Positions 6,801-13,519 of a stretch of DNA of 29,298 bases are shown here, piece by piece. Location of the stretch: positions 1-29,298 of the forward strand of contig JAEDCM010000021.1 in the NCBI GenBank assembly GCA_016294165.1, in the 5' to 3' direction. The DNA comes from Anaeroplasmataceae bacterium (GTDB lineage: Bacteria > Bacillota_I > Bacilli_A > Acholeplasmatales > JAEDCM01). Position numbers and translations under genes: made by a program. Below the pieces are notes generated by a model that did not search any database, was not told where the DNA came from, and saw nothing but the letters and a program-made list of their open reading frames with translations. Position 1 is the stretch's first letter. Every line of letters starts with the position of its first letter.

Positions 6801-9800
6801 AACAGCTTATCTGTTGATTTCACAAATTTAACAAAATTAAATACAATTGGAGAAGAAGCTTTCTATCGTTGCTTTGCTTTTACAAAGATTGATTTATCAA
6901 AATGTCCAATTAATGATTTTGGTTCATATGCCTTTAAAGAATGTAATAATGTTCGTGAAATCAAATTACCTAACTTTACATTAACAAGTTCAGGAGTCTT
7001 TGAAGGTATCAATTCAGTATTATCATTACAAACTCGTGGGGATAATACTATGTCTATGTTATTTGGGGCAACATCAGCTTTAGCATGTCAATCATTACAA
7101 ACATTAGTTATTACTGATGGAAGCAGTGATGTTGTGGCAAATGCCTTCAGCGGATGTATTAATTTAACATCTATTACTTTATCTGAGGATATCGTATTTA
7201 TTGAAGATAATGCCTTTGCTGGTGCCAATATTTCAAGCTTAGTATTACCTTCAAATATCAATAGTATTGGTGTTGGAGCATTTAGCGGATGTGCTAATTT
7301 AACAACAATTAATATTCCAAACACTTTGCAAACTATTTCGGATGAGGCCTTTAAGGATTGCGCTAAATTGAATTTATCCTTTGGTGATGATTCATCACTT
7401 AGAACATTAGGAGCTGCAGCCTTCAGTGGATGTGCAAGCTTAACAATCAGTTCACTACCAACTCAAGTAACAAGTATTGAGGCAAATACATTTGAAAACT
7501 GTATAAGTATCACAAACTTTGTATTACCAAATAATATTGGTTTCATCGGTGATTATGCCTTCAGCGGATGTGTTAATTTAGATTTATCAATTGGTAGTGG
7601 GTCATTATTAAGACAACTTGGAGTTGGAGCATTTAGTAATTGTGTTAACTTATCTATTTCTTCATTGCCAAGTCAAATTACAGTAATTCCAAATGAATTA
7701 TTCATGGGATGTACTAGTATGGAATTATTCAATTTAGGAGATTCAATTACTACAATTGGTGAAAATGCTTTTAATGGATGCTCTAATATTAATGTTTTGA
7801 TTGGAGCAAATACAACATTAAAGACAATTAGTGATGGCGCATTTAGTAATTGTACAAAATTAGTATTAACAAGTATTCCAACTTCTGTTGAGGAAATCGG
7901 AGCTGGTGCTTTCTTAAATTGTAAGGAAGTTTCAATTAACAGTATTCCAACAAATGTTAAATTCATAGGTGATAAAGCATTTAGTGGATGCTTAAATATC
8001 ACACGTGTTGAATTTACATCTGTTGATATTGAATTAGGTAGTGGAATCTTTGAAGGATGCGTTGATGTTAATGAATTAATCATCCTTGGAGAATATAGTA
8101 TTAGGACTTTATTTGGAGATACTGCAGATGTTATTAGAACTAACATCGATACAGTAGAAATCCTTGATGGAAGTACATATTTAGGAAATAATATGTTCGA
8201 AGGATTTACAAAATTAGAAGAAGTAACTCTTCCAGATACAATTACTTATATCGGAGAGGGTGCATTTAAGAACTGTACAGCTTTAACAACTGTTCATTTA
8301 CCAGCTGTTTCCAATGTTACAGGTTTAATTGAAATTCAAAGTGAAGCCTTCATGGGATGTACAAGATTAACTTCATTTGTTATTCCATCAACAGTAACAA
8401 CAATCGGTTCATATGCGTTTAGTAAATCAGGAATTACTTCAATGATTATTCCAGATACAGTTAATTCATTAGGAGAATATTTATTCAGTGAGTGTTTAAA
8501 TTTATCAACTGTTAGTCTTCCTAGTGAAATTGAAGTTTTACCTGCAAGCTTATTTGCATCATCAGCAATTAAAGATATTACAATTCCTGCAAGTGTTAAG
8601 GTTATTGAAAATGGAGTGTTCAAGGATTGTAAATTATTAAAGACTATTACATTTGATGGTTCATCAGCAATCACTGAAATTTATGATGAAGCCTTTGCTG
8701 GAAGTGCAATTTCATCAATTCAAATCCCATCATCTGTTACATATCTTGGTATAGCAGTATTTAAAGAATGCTTAAATTTAAATACAGTTAATATCGAAGC
8801 GCAAATTACAAACTTAAGCTCATCATTATTTGAAGCATCTGCAGTTGCCAATGTTGTTTTACCAGCAACGATAGCATCAATTAGCAATAATGCTTTTGCA
8901 AACTGTACAAATTTAGTTTCAATTAATTTAGATGATTTAGTAGCATTAACTTCAATTGGAAGTGAAGCTTTCATCAATTCAGGAATTAAGACAGCGGCCT
9001 TAGCTAATAGTGTAAACTTTATCGGTGAAAGAGCATTTAAGGATTGCTTCAACCTAGGAAGTATTAATATTCCAGAAGAATTACAAGTAATCAATGCTGA
9101 GACTTTTGCAAATACAGCTTTAGAAGAAATTATCTTGACTAATAATATTATTGAAATTAAGGATAATGCTTTTGCTGGATCAGGCAACTTAAATACATTT
9201 AGTATTTCTGAAACAGCAAAATTAAATGCAATTGGAAATGAAGCCTTTGCAAACTGCGTATCTTTAAGAACAATTTATTTACCAGAATCATTAGCGATGG
9301 TTGGAGATCGTGTATTTGCTGGATGCTCAGGTTTAACAACTGTTACAGCATCTGTAGACAGTTCAATGAATGAAATTACTAAGGAAATGTTTATTGATTG
9401 CTATGCCTTAAAGTCAATTGAAATTCCAAGTATTTTAGCAAGTATTAGAGAATCAGCATTCAAGAATTGCTATAGCTTAGAAACTATTAGCCTACCAGAT
9501 ACTTTAACAACAATTGAAGCTAGTGCTTTCTCATATTGTTATAGTTTAAATAATGTTGTTATTCCAAACTCAATTCTTGCCATAAATGATTTAACATTTG
9601 AAGAATGTGCTTCATTATCGAACTTAACTTTATCTAATAAATTACAAACAATTGGTACGGATGCCTTTAAGAAGGCTGGAGTATCTAATTTAGAATTACC
9701 AGATACATTATCATTGATTAGTGAAAGAGCATTTGCGGAATGTGAATTCCTTGGTGCATTATCACTTGGAACAACTAATAATGGTGTTAAACTTACAATT

Positions 9801-10475
9801 ATGGATGGTGCCTTCACTAAATCATCTGTTACATCAGTAACATTAGGTGCAAACATTACAAGTATTGGTGCTGGTGCATTCAGTGAATGTTTAAACTTAA
9901 CAACAGTTAATATGTCAGCTATGAAGACAGCGGTAATTGAAGAATCATTATTTGCTAAGTGTAATAGACTAGATACTATTTCATTACCAACTACAATTAA
10001 GACTATTAAAGATAATGCCTTTAATGGTGCATCATCATTAGAAACAATTAATATTTCTAGTGTAACAACAATTGGTGATAATGCCTTCCAAGATACAGCA
10101 ATTACAACTGTTGATTTATCAAATGTTACTAGTCTTGGTGTTGGTGCATATATGAATTCTAAAGTTTCAACATTAACAATTGGAAGCCGCTTAACTGTAA
10201 TTAGTAAGGATGCATTTAATGGATGTGAAGACTTAGATGCCGTTACAATTCCAACAAATGTTCGATATATTGATTCAGGTGCCTTCAAGAAGAGCACAGC
10301 AATTGCAGTTACATTCTTATCTACAACAGGTATTGCTGTAGCAGAAAATTTCATGCCAGTTGAAGATCAAACAGCAACAAAGAATACTATTTATATTCCT
10401 GTTGGATCAAAATCTGCTTATCTTGCAAATTATGTATTTAGCAATGTATACTTTGAAAATCTAATTGAACAATAA
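3816..10475 (+). CDS. Giant BspA-type leucine-rich-repeat lipoprotein
   Basis: A 2219-residue surface lipoprotein. A signal peptide (MKKIRGIILTAVAV...) ends in lipobox LAAC with Cys23 as the lipidated residue, and a polar linker with many Lys, Asn and Pro follows. Almost all of the rest is a solenoid of 22-24-residue BspA/TpLRR repeats (LRR_5 type; consensus like L-x-x-I-x-I-P-x-x-V-x-x-I-G-x-x-A-F-x-x-C), about 90 of them. Five longer inserts contain LFG or a related motif, near residues 337, 594, 731, 1082 and 1432. The C-terminus IYIPVGSKSAY... is the usual cap of these arrays. There is no LPXTG or C-terminal membrane anchor, so it is tethered only by the N-terminal lipid. Relatives in Bacteroidetes, Treponema and gut Firmicutes bind host or bacterial surfaces; adhesion is inferred here. 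The start is ATG 3816 (GGAGG RBS); an upstream in-frame ATG at 3771 lies in the promoter. It is monocistronic. Confidence 0.95.
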   Translation: MKKIRGIILTAVAVTAAGSLAACGKENEKPKTTLSPNAVITSGRYQYRVTDGKANIIKINVKDLTELSIPNKIDNYEVNRVNCIVESETLEKVTIPSNIITMSAGIFEKCPNLTTVEFAADSQLEEISSDTFKNTKIVNITIPKSVKSVAYSAFEGVKTLKSVSFENGSNLASIGPNAFYGCELIETIKVPSKVVEIGASAFEGCDKLSKVDFSVATSLNVVNQYAFANCELITEIAFPTNLVTIEDHAFRGCSGLNNVSFNEGLEKIGEKAFFECENITDVELPKTMAYVGSEAFASCDIQNLKISSKIEKIEDLAFDGNTITNLTIATGIDLLDVFNSNLDDVKESVTNVNVVLQANSNDRSIIDNMFNGFANLRTISIPNQVNYIGKGAFYGCYALNNVVLPTGITAINENTFGSCVSLSAITIPTNVTQMKEGAFSLCTSLTSITIPSSIVVIPDYAFSQSGLTTITFDGNVISIGDGAFENCLDLATVVIPDTVTEIGNQAFKNCTQLDVDIKSNISIVGNEAFQNCGMATIVDGSGLTIIGQSAFENCQMDKVLVLGDKIETIGQDAFKGIGGIEELTIKAEYSLDHLFGKNNGVNESLKKLVIIGSGTVVEGAYAGAVNLEELTISGQVTGIGKKAFYRAKISNLVLPSGLLTIGDEAFASCVNLTDVDVPDSVTRIGDKAFYGCSAITSIKLSKNAIVGQDAFNGAINVKYLETLGEFGLVELFGTSRSSVALSLEQVVILDGSTFISDRAFEGCAELTAITLPENITSVGKYAFADCTSLSEITIPQGVLEIMEGAFSGCSSIAVVNLNSDLTIIGAYAFQNCVGIGALTLPQSIKALNDGAFAGCKNMLLTIPSDNSITSVGEYTFADCNGITEFFLPSEMTTIPAGLYSGCINLKNVTISNKITSIGEYAFERCSNLILTFENDSIVETIGNYAFSGCTSLRISAIPSFVHTIGDGAFSKCTSLENISLPTGIKTIGSEAFSGCNSLSVDFTNLTKLNTIGEEAFYRCFAFTKIDLSKCPINDFGSYAFKECNNVREIKLPNFTLTSSGVFEGINSVLSLQTRGDNTMSMLFGATSALACQSLQTLVITDGSSDVVANAFSGCINLTSITLSEDIVFIEDNAFAGANISSLVLPSNINSIGVGAFSGCANLTTINIPNTLQTISDEAFKDCAKLNLSFGDDSSLRTLGAAAFSGCASLTISSLPTQVTSIEANTFENCISITNFVLPNNIGFIGDYAFSGCVNLDLSIGSGSLLRQLGVGAFSNCVNLSISSLPSQITVIPNELFMGCTSMELFNLGDSITTIGENAFNGCSNINVLIGANTTLKTISDGAFSNCTKLVLTSIPTSVEEIGAGAFLNCKEVSINSIPTNVKFIGDKAFSGCLNITRVEFTSVDIELGSGIFEGCVDVNELIILGEYSIRTLFGDTADVIRTNIDTVEILDGSTYLGNNMFEGFTKLEEVTLPDTITYIGEGAFKNCTALTTVHLPAVSNVTGLIEIQSEAFMGCTRLTSFVIPSTVTTIGSYAFSKSGITSMIIPDTVNSLGEYLFSECLNLSTVSLPSEIEVLPASLFASSAIKDITIPASVKVIENGVFKDCKLLKTITFDGSSAITEIYDEAFAGSAISSIQIPSSVTYLGIAVFKECLNLNTVNIEAQITNLSSSLFEASAVANVVLPATIASISNNAFANCTNLVSINLDDLVALTSIGSEAFINSGIKTAALANSVNFIGERAFKDCFNLGSINIPEELQVINAETFANTALEEIILTNNIIEIKDNAFAGSGNLNTFSISETAKLNAIGNEAFANCVSLRTIYLPESLAMVGDRVFAGCSGLTTVTASVDSSMNEITKEMFIDCYALKSIEIPSILASIRESAFKNCYSLETISLPDTLTTIEASAFSYCYSLNNVVIPNSILAINDLTFEECASLSNLTLSNKLQTIGTDAFKKAGVSNLELPDTLSLISERAFAECEFLGALSLGTTNNGVKLTIMDGAFTKSSVTSVTLGANITSIGAGAFSECLNLTTVNMSAMKTAVIEESLFAKCNRLDTISLPTTIKTIKDNAFNGASSLETINISSVTTIGDNAFQDTAITTVDLSNVTSLGVGAYMNSKVSTLTIGSRLTVISKDAFNGCEDLDAVTIPTNVRYIDSGAFKKSTAIAVTFLSTTGIAVAENFMPVEDQTATKNTIYIPVGSKSAYLANYVFSNVYFENLIEQ
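3990..10350 (+). repeat. Intragenic array of about 69-bp LRR units
   Basis: The DNA encoding the solenoid repeats with a period of about 69 bases (22-24 codons). Each unit carries an Ile-Pro or Leu-Pro, an Ile-Gly, an Ala-Phe and usually a Cys codon. Units are diverged at DNA level, not identical copies, so the array looks old and selected and not recently expanded. The period also produces long open frames on the opposite strand. Confidence 0.85.
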
Positions 10476-10479
10476 TTAT

Positions 10480-10510
10480 AAATCGGTGATTAATTTCACC
10501 GATTTTTTTT
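10480..10510 (+). terminator. Terminator of the giant LRR gene
   Basis: AAATCGGTGA (10480-10489) and TCACCGATTT (10496-10505) form a perfect ten-pair stem with loop TTAATT, followed by more T residues to 10510. Confidence 0.92.
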
Positions 10511-10555
10511 AAAAACGATAATTATGAAAGATTATTTGTAATGAATTTATAAATG

Positions 10556-10587
10556 TTGTCCATTTTTTAAATTCTTCTTAATATAAT
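10556..10587 (+). promoter_or_regulatory. Promoter of the PH-domain gene
   Basis: -35 TTGTCC (10556-10561), a 17-base spacer and -10 TAATAT (10579-10584), which overlaps a perfect TATAAT (10582-10587). The transcript would start close to 10592, just before the AAGGAGGA RBS. Confidence 0.55.
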
Positions 10588-10605
10588 GTATTAAGGAGGA
10601 TATTT

Positions 10606-11055
10606 ATGGAAGAAAACATTAAAAATAAGGTGAATATGACCAATTGGATTTATGCAAATGAATTTGGAATGCTTTTTTTAATATTTATATACTATAGGTA
10701 TTTATTATTTATTAATATTAAAGCTTGGAAGTCTTTATTAGCAATAATTCCTTTTTTAGCAATTTGGACATTTTATTTGATAAAGGAAATTTTTAAGGAT
10801 ATCTCAGTTAGACTAATCCTAACAGAAGATCGAATAATAGGAAAAAAAGGCCTTATAAAGACAAAAGTCATTGATATACCATTTGAAAATATTGATAATG
10901 TTCAAATAACATACAACTTAATTGGCAAAATATTAAGATATGGAAATATTTACATTGAATCTAAAAGCGAGGTTTATGAATTCAAAAAAATATCAAATCC
11001 ATTTAGGCTAAAAAAAGAGATAATTTCAAAAATGTTAAAAAATACTAAAAATTGA
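10606..11055 (+). CDS. Bacterial PH-domain membrane protein
   Basis: A 149-residue protein. Two hydrophobic spans (about residues 18-34 and 42-60) are followed by a cytoplasmic domain of the bacterial pleckstrin-homology type found in YdbS/YdbT-like proteins: RLILTEDRIIGKKGLI, then IPFENIDNVQIT, then GNIYIESKS. This strand order, with the conserved pattern of a Leu-Thr-x-x-Arg strand and a Gly-Leu turn, is the basis for the assignment. The role is unknown; B. subtilis YdbS/YdbT are linked to resistance to antimicrobial peptides, which need not apply here. The RBS AAGGAGGA precedes ATG 10606. The next gene begins 36 bases downstream and may be co-transcribed. Confidence 0.85.
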   Translation: MEENIKNKVNMTNWIYANEFGMLFLIFIYYRYLLFINIKAWKSLLAIIPFLAIWTFYLIKEIFKDISVRLILTEDRIIGKKGLIKTKVIDIPFENIDNVQITYNLIGKILRYGNIYIESKSEVYEFKKISNPFRLKKEIISKMLKNTKN

Positions 11056-11091
11056 CAATAAAAAGTTATATAATATATATTAGGTGGTTTT

Positions 11092-11775
11092 ATGAAGAAT
11101 ATTTCAAAAAAGAAAATAGTATCGCTAGTAATTATTGCCATTGTATTTATCGCAATTACCATCGCTATATTTCCATATATGATGAAACTAAAGGATGAAG
11201 AAGGCCGTGAAGCTTTTCAGAATTTTATTGACTCATTTGGATTTTGGGGTGTATTTGTTTTAATTGGAATTCAGTTTTTGCAGGTTGTTATTGCGTTCAT
11301 TCCTGGCGAATTAGTGGAAATCGTCGCTGGAATGATGTATGGTGGATTAGGTGGTATGCTTGTGTGCATTGCTGGAAACATCCTCGCCTCAACAATCATC
11401 TTTCATGTTATTAGATATTTCAAACCAGTTAAATATCAAAATGCTGATGAACTATCAATTGTAGATGAGAAAAAATATAAGAGGATGAGTCTAGAAAAAA
11501 TTACTTTCATTGCTTTTTTAATTCCTGGAACACCTAAGGATGCCTTAAACTATGTTATGCCATTTACAAAAATTAAATTTACAAATTTTATAATCATTTC
11601 AACAATTGCGCGTATACCTTCAATTATCACATCAACAATTGTTGGTGGCTCAATCAGTAAAGGAAACTTTTGGACAGCCCTTTGGGTTTTTGTTGGGTCA
11701 ACATTATTTTCTTTACTACTAGTATTTTTTTATAGCCAATTTGAAAAGAAAAATAAGATACCTGATGAAAATTAG
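11092..11775 (+). CDS. TVP38/TMEM64 (VTT domain) membrane protein
   Basis: A 227-residue polytopic membrane protein of the VTT/DedA-like superfamily. An N-terminal span (about 8-30) precedes the VTT core: QVVIAFIPGELVEIVAGMMYGG, then GNILASTIIF, then IPGTPKDALNYV and ARIPSIITSTIVGG. The FIPGE and IPGTPKD re-entrant-loop motifs, with their conserved Gly-Pro and acidic residues, are typical. DedA/VTT proteins act in phospholipid transport across the membrane or in membrane homeostasis; the substrate here is inferred only from the superfamily. The start is ATG 11092 behind TTAGGTGG. A perfect TTGACA (11052-11057) overlaps the stop codon of the PH gene, but no well-spaced -10 was seen. The terminator begins inside the last codons. 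Confidence 0.9.
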   Translation: MKNISKKKIVSLVIIAIVFIAITIAIFPYMMKLKDEEGREAFQNFIDSFGFWGVFVLIGIQFLQVVIAFIPGELVEIVAGMMYGGLGGMLVCIAGNILASTIIFHVIRYFKPVKYQNADELSIVDEKKYKRMSLEKITFIAFLIPGTPKDALNYVMPFTKIKFTNFIIISTIARIPSIITSTIVGGSISKGNFWTALWVFVGSTLFSLLLVFFYSQFEKKNKIPDEN

Positions 11776-11787
11776 GTATTTTTTTTT
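11758..11787 (+). terminator. Terminator of the VTT gene
   Basis: ATACCTGAT (11758-11766) and ATTAGGTAT (11771-11779) form a nine-pair stem with one G-T wobble and a GAAA tetraloop, followed by a T run to 11787. The stem overlaps the last coding bases and the TAG stop (11773-11775). Confidence 0.88.
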
Positions 11788-11823
11788 AGATATATACATA
11801 TATAAAGGTATGGAGGGATACAT

Positions 11824-12426
11824 ATGGAATATAATATTACAGACCGAAAGTTTTTAGGGATTAAGGGGCTAAGCAGTGTAAAAAAATCAAACATTCAAGT
11901 TTTAGATTATGAAATAAAGGATGGAATGATTGAAGGAAAAATCAATGTTTTAATTAAATATCTTGATATTGAATTTGAGGAAGGAACTTATAAAGAAAGC
12001 CTACCATTTTCCATTTTTTGTGATGAAGGAACAGTCTTAGATGTTTTTATTGATAATTGTAATTTAAGTGTGATTGAAAACCAAGGAATTGAATTAGATT
12101 ATATGCTTATAATTAAGTATGATGATGAATTTAAGGAAATAAAAGAAGAAATTAAAGAGGATATTGACCAGATGCTTACTGAAGCCTTAAAGGAACGTGA
12201 TGAAAGTTTTTTAGATGAAGAAACAGATGATGTTAACCCAGTAAAGATCATTGATGAAGCAGAGCCTATGGAAATAAAGTTTAATTTTTGTGATGAATAT
12301 ATTACTAAAAAGGTCATCTGTTACACCAACTTAAAAGATGTTAGTGAAAAATACAATGTAAGCGAATCAAGCTTAGTTTTAAATACATTTGGCGAAAATA
12401 TGGTAATGATTACTATCGATGAATAA
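11824..12426 (+). CDS. SpoVID-like protein with degenerate C-terminal LysM
   Basis: A 200-residue acidic protein. Residues about 24-100 form a beta-rich domain (VLDYEIKDGMIEGKINVLIKY ... SLPFSIFCDEG) reminiscent of the N-terminal SPOCS-like domain of the spore morphogenetic protein SpoVID. A charged Glu/Lys/Asp linker (102-145) follows, then about 40 residues (CYTNLKDVSEKYNVSESSLV) fitting a LysM motif with the DTL-like and YNVS-like positions. SpoVID guides the spore coat around the forespore, and its LysM binds lipid II or peptidoglycan. B. subtilis SpoVID is 575 residues, so this is a minimal form. Identification leans on synteny: spoVID-ysxE directly upstream of valS-folC is the Bacillus order. 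GGAGGG RBS; overlaps the next gene by 8 bases (ATGAATAA). Confidence 0.85.
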   Translation: MEYNITDRKFLGIKGLSSVKKSNIQVLDYEIKDGMIEGKINVLIKYLDIEFEEGTYKESLPFSIFCDEGTVLDVFIDNCNLSVIENQGIELDYMLIIKYDDEFKEIKEEIKEDIDQMLTEALKERDESFLDEETDDVNPVKIIDEAEPMEIKFNFCDEYITKKVICYTNLKDVSEKYNVSESSLVLNTFGENMVMITIDE

Positions 12427-13243
12427 TTATTTAACAAGAAAGGTTTTTATTAAAGAAGGATATGTTGTTAAAAAAACTAATCGTAAAAGTGATAAAATAT
12501 ATCAATACTTAAATAGTCAGAATGTTCATAATGTTGTTTATCCTGAAAAAAAATATGTTTTAAATAATGAAAAGTATTTAGAATTTCCCTATTATGATGA
12601 GATTGATTATCCATCAAGTAAAAAGCTTTTAAATCTTAAGGATGCCATTATGGAACTTCACGATAAAACTAAGACGATGAAGGTTATTAAAAAGAGGAAT
12701 ATGCGTTATTTTTATAAGATTTATTATAAACTCGATATGAAGTTTAGCTTACTTGAGCTATACATTAGAGAATGTGAAAATAATGTAAATCATAATGATA
12801 ACGATTGGATTATTTTAAGCAAATATCACATTTATTTGGATTGTAAAAAAGAATTATATCGACTTCAAAAAAAGCTTCACAATTTGGTTGATAAGAATAC
12901 TAGTGCTTACTATGCTGTTAATCATTTTAAACCCGATATAACCCATTTAGTTAATAATAGCTTAATAAGCCTAGACCATGCAAAAATCGCCATTGTAACA
13001 AGCGATATTGCCAAAATCTATGTTGCGAATGAATATATCGATATTGATTGGTTTAACTTTGTTGATTCCTGGTTAAATAATTATGAAGGAGAAATTTATA
13101 AAGTTTATTTTAAATTTTTAGTTTTGTATATTTTTATTTTGAATGTCAATATTGATAACGTAAATGAATATACATCATTAAATAGTTATGTTCAAATAAA
13201 TAACAAGATTAAAAAATTTCTTTTACAATTTAATACATATTGA
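12419..13243 (+). CDS. YsxE/CotS-like kinase-fold spore protein
   Basis: A 274-residue protein with a degenerate protein-kinase-like (aminoglycoside phosphotransferase/CotS) layout. The N-lobe has a lysine-containing strand (GYVVKKTNRKSDKIYQYL) and FPYYDE at the hinge. The C-lobe has AVNHFKPDITHLVNN, where the HGD loop would be, followed by SLISLDHAKIAIVTSDIAKIYV, where the IDFE and DLA motifs normally lie. The catalytic Asp and metal-binding residues are not clearly retained, so activity is doubtful. YsxE in Bacillus is a coat-associated protein encoded between spoVID and valS, exactly the position here. The start overlaps the SpoVID-like gene's stop by 8 bases, so the pair is translationally coupled. 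Length is below the roughly 340 residues of YsxE. The family call is moderate; synteny raises it. Confidence 0.85.
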   Translation: MNNYLTRKVFIKEGYVVKKTNRKSDKIYQYLNSQNVHNVVYPEKKYVLNNEKYLEFPYYDEIDYPSSKKLLNLKDAIMELHDKTKTMKVIKKRNMRYFYKIYYKLDMKFSLLELYIRECENNVNHNDNDWIILSKYHIYLDCKKELYRLQKKLHNLVDKNTSAYYAVNHFKPDITHLVNNSLISLDHAKIAIVTSDIAKIYVANEYIDIDWFNFVDSWLNNYEGEIYKVYFKFLVLYIFILNVNIDNVNEYTSLNSYVQINNKIKKFLLQFNTY

Positions 13244-13268
13244 TTTAATATATAGATTGTGTTAAAAT
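13240..13268 (+). promoter_or_regulatory. Promoter of valS-folC
   Basis: -35 TTGATT (13240-13245), a 17-base spacer and -10 TAAAAT (13263-13268) with an upstream TGT giving an extended -10. It overlaps the stop codon of the ysxE-like gene and leads straight into the T-box leader. Confidence 0.72.
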
Positions 13269-13274
13269 ACTTTT

Positions 13275-13503
13275 AATGACGAAGAAGAGGAAGAGTAAAT
13301 TGATTTCTAATTTTTAGAGAAAAGCTGTTTGGTGAAAAGCTTTATTTAGAGTGATTGAAGGTAGCCTTCGAGTTGGTATTTTGAAATAGTAGTAGAAATA
13401 TCCGGATGTCTCCCGTTATGAGATTTGAGGGCTAGATTTTATCTAGAACTAAGGTGGTACCGCGAATATATTCGTCCTTAGATTTAAGGATGAATTTTTT
13501 TAT
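13275..13503 (+). promoter_or_regulatory. T-box riboswitch (tRNA-Val sensing) of valS
   Basis: The leader carries the conserved T-box core AAGGTGGTACCGCG (13451-13464). The upstream Stem I region has an AGAGA element, the TTGGTGAAAAGC apical segment and a specifier region GAAGGTAGCCTTCGAG. A GUA valine codon (13361-13363) is the best specifier candidate there. A small stem CTAGATTTTATCTAG precedes the antiterminator (CTAAGG ... CCTTAG). Uncharged tRNA-Val is expected to stabilise the antiterminator and allow valS transcription. The specifier assignment is my alignment by eye. Confidence 0.93.
13470..13503 (+). terminator. Conditional terminator of the valS T-box
   Basis: ATTCGTCCTTA (13470-13480) pairs with TAAGGATGAAT (13485-13495) with one G-T wobble and loop GATT, followed by TTTTTTT. 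The CCTTAG part is shared with the antiterminator, so the two structures are mutually exclusive. Confidence 0.9.
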
Positions 13504-13519
13504 TATATGGAGGTAATTT

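Noticed and set aside
3990..10350. CRISPR or other DNA repeat array in the repetitive region
   Set aside because: The repeats are coding, diverged and in frame with an LRR protein; no identical direct repeats with unique spacers are present.
9539..10354. 271-residue minus-strand open frame inside the giant LRR gene, with several similar ones at 4040-9187
   Set aside because: They are by-products of the 69-base repeat period and AT-rich codons; no RBS, low-complexity repeated peptides, and the plus-strand protein is clearly the real one.
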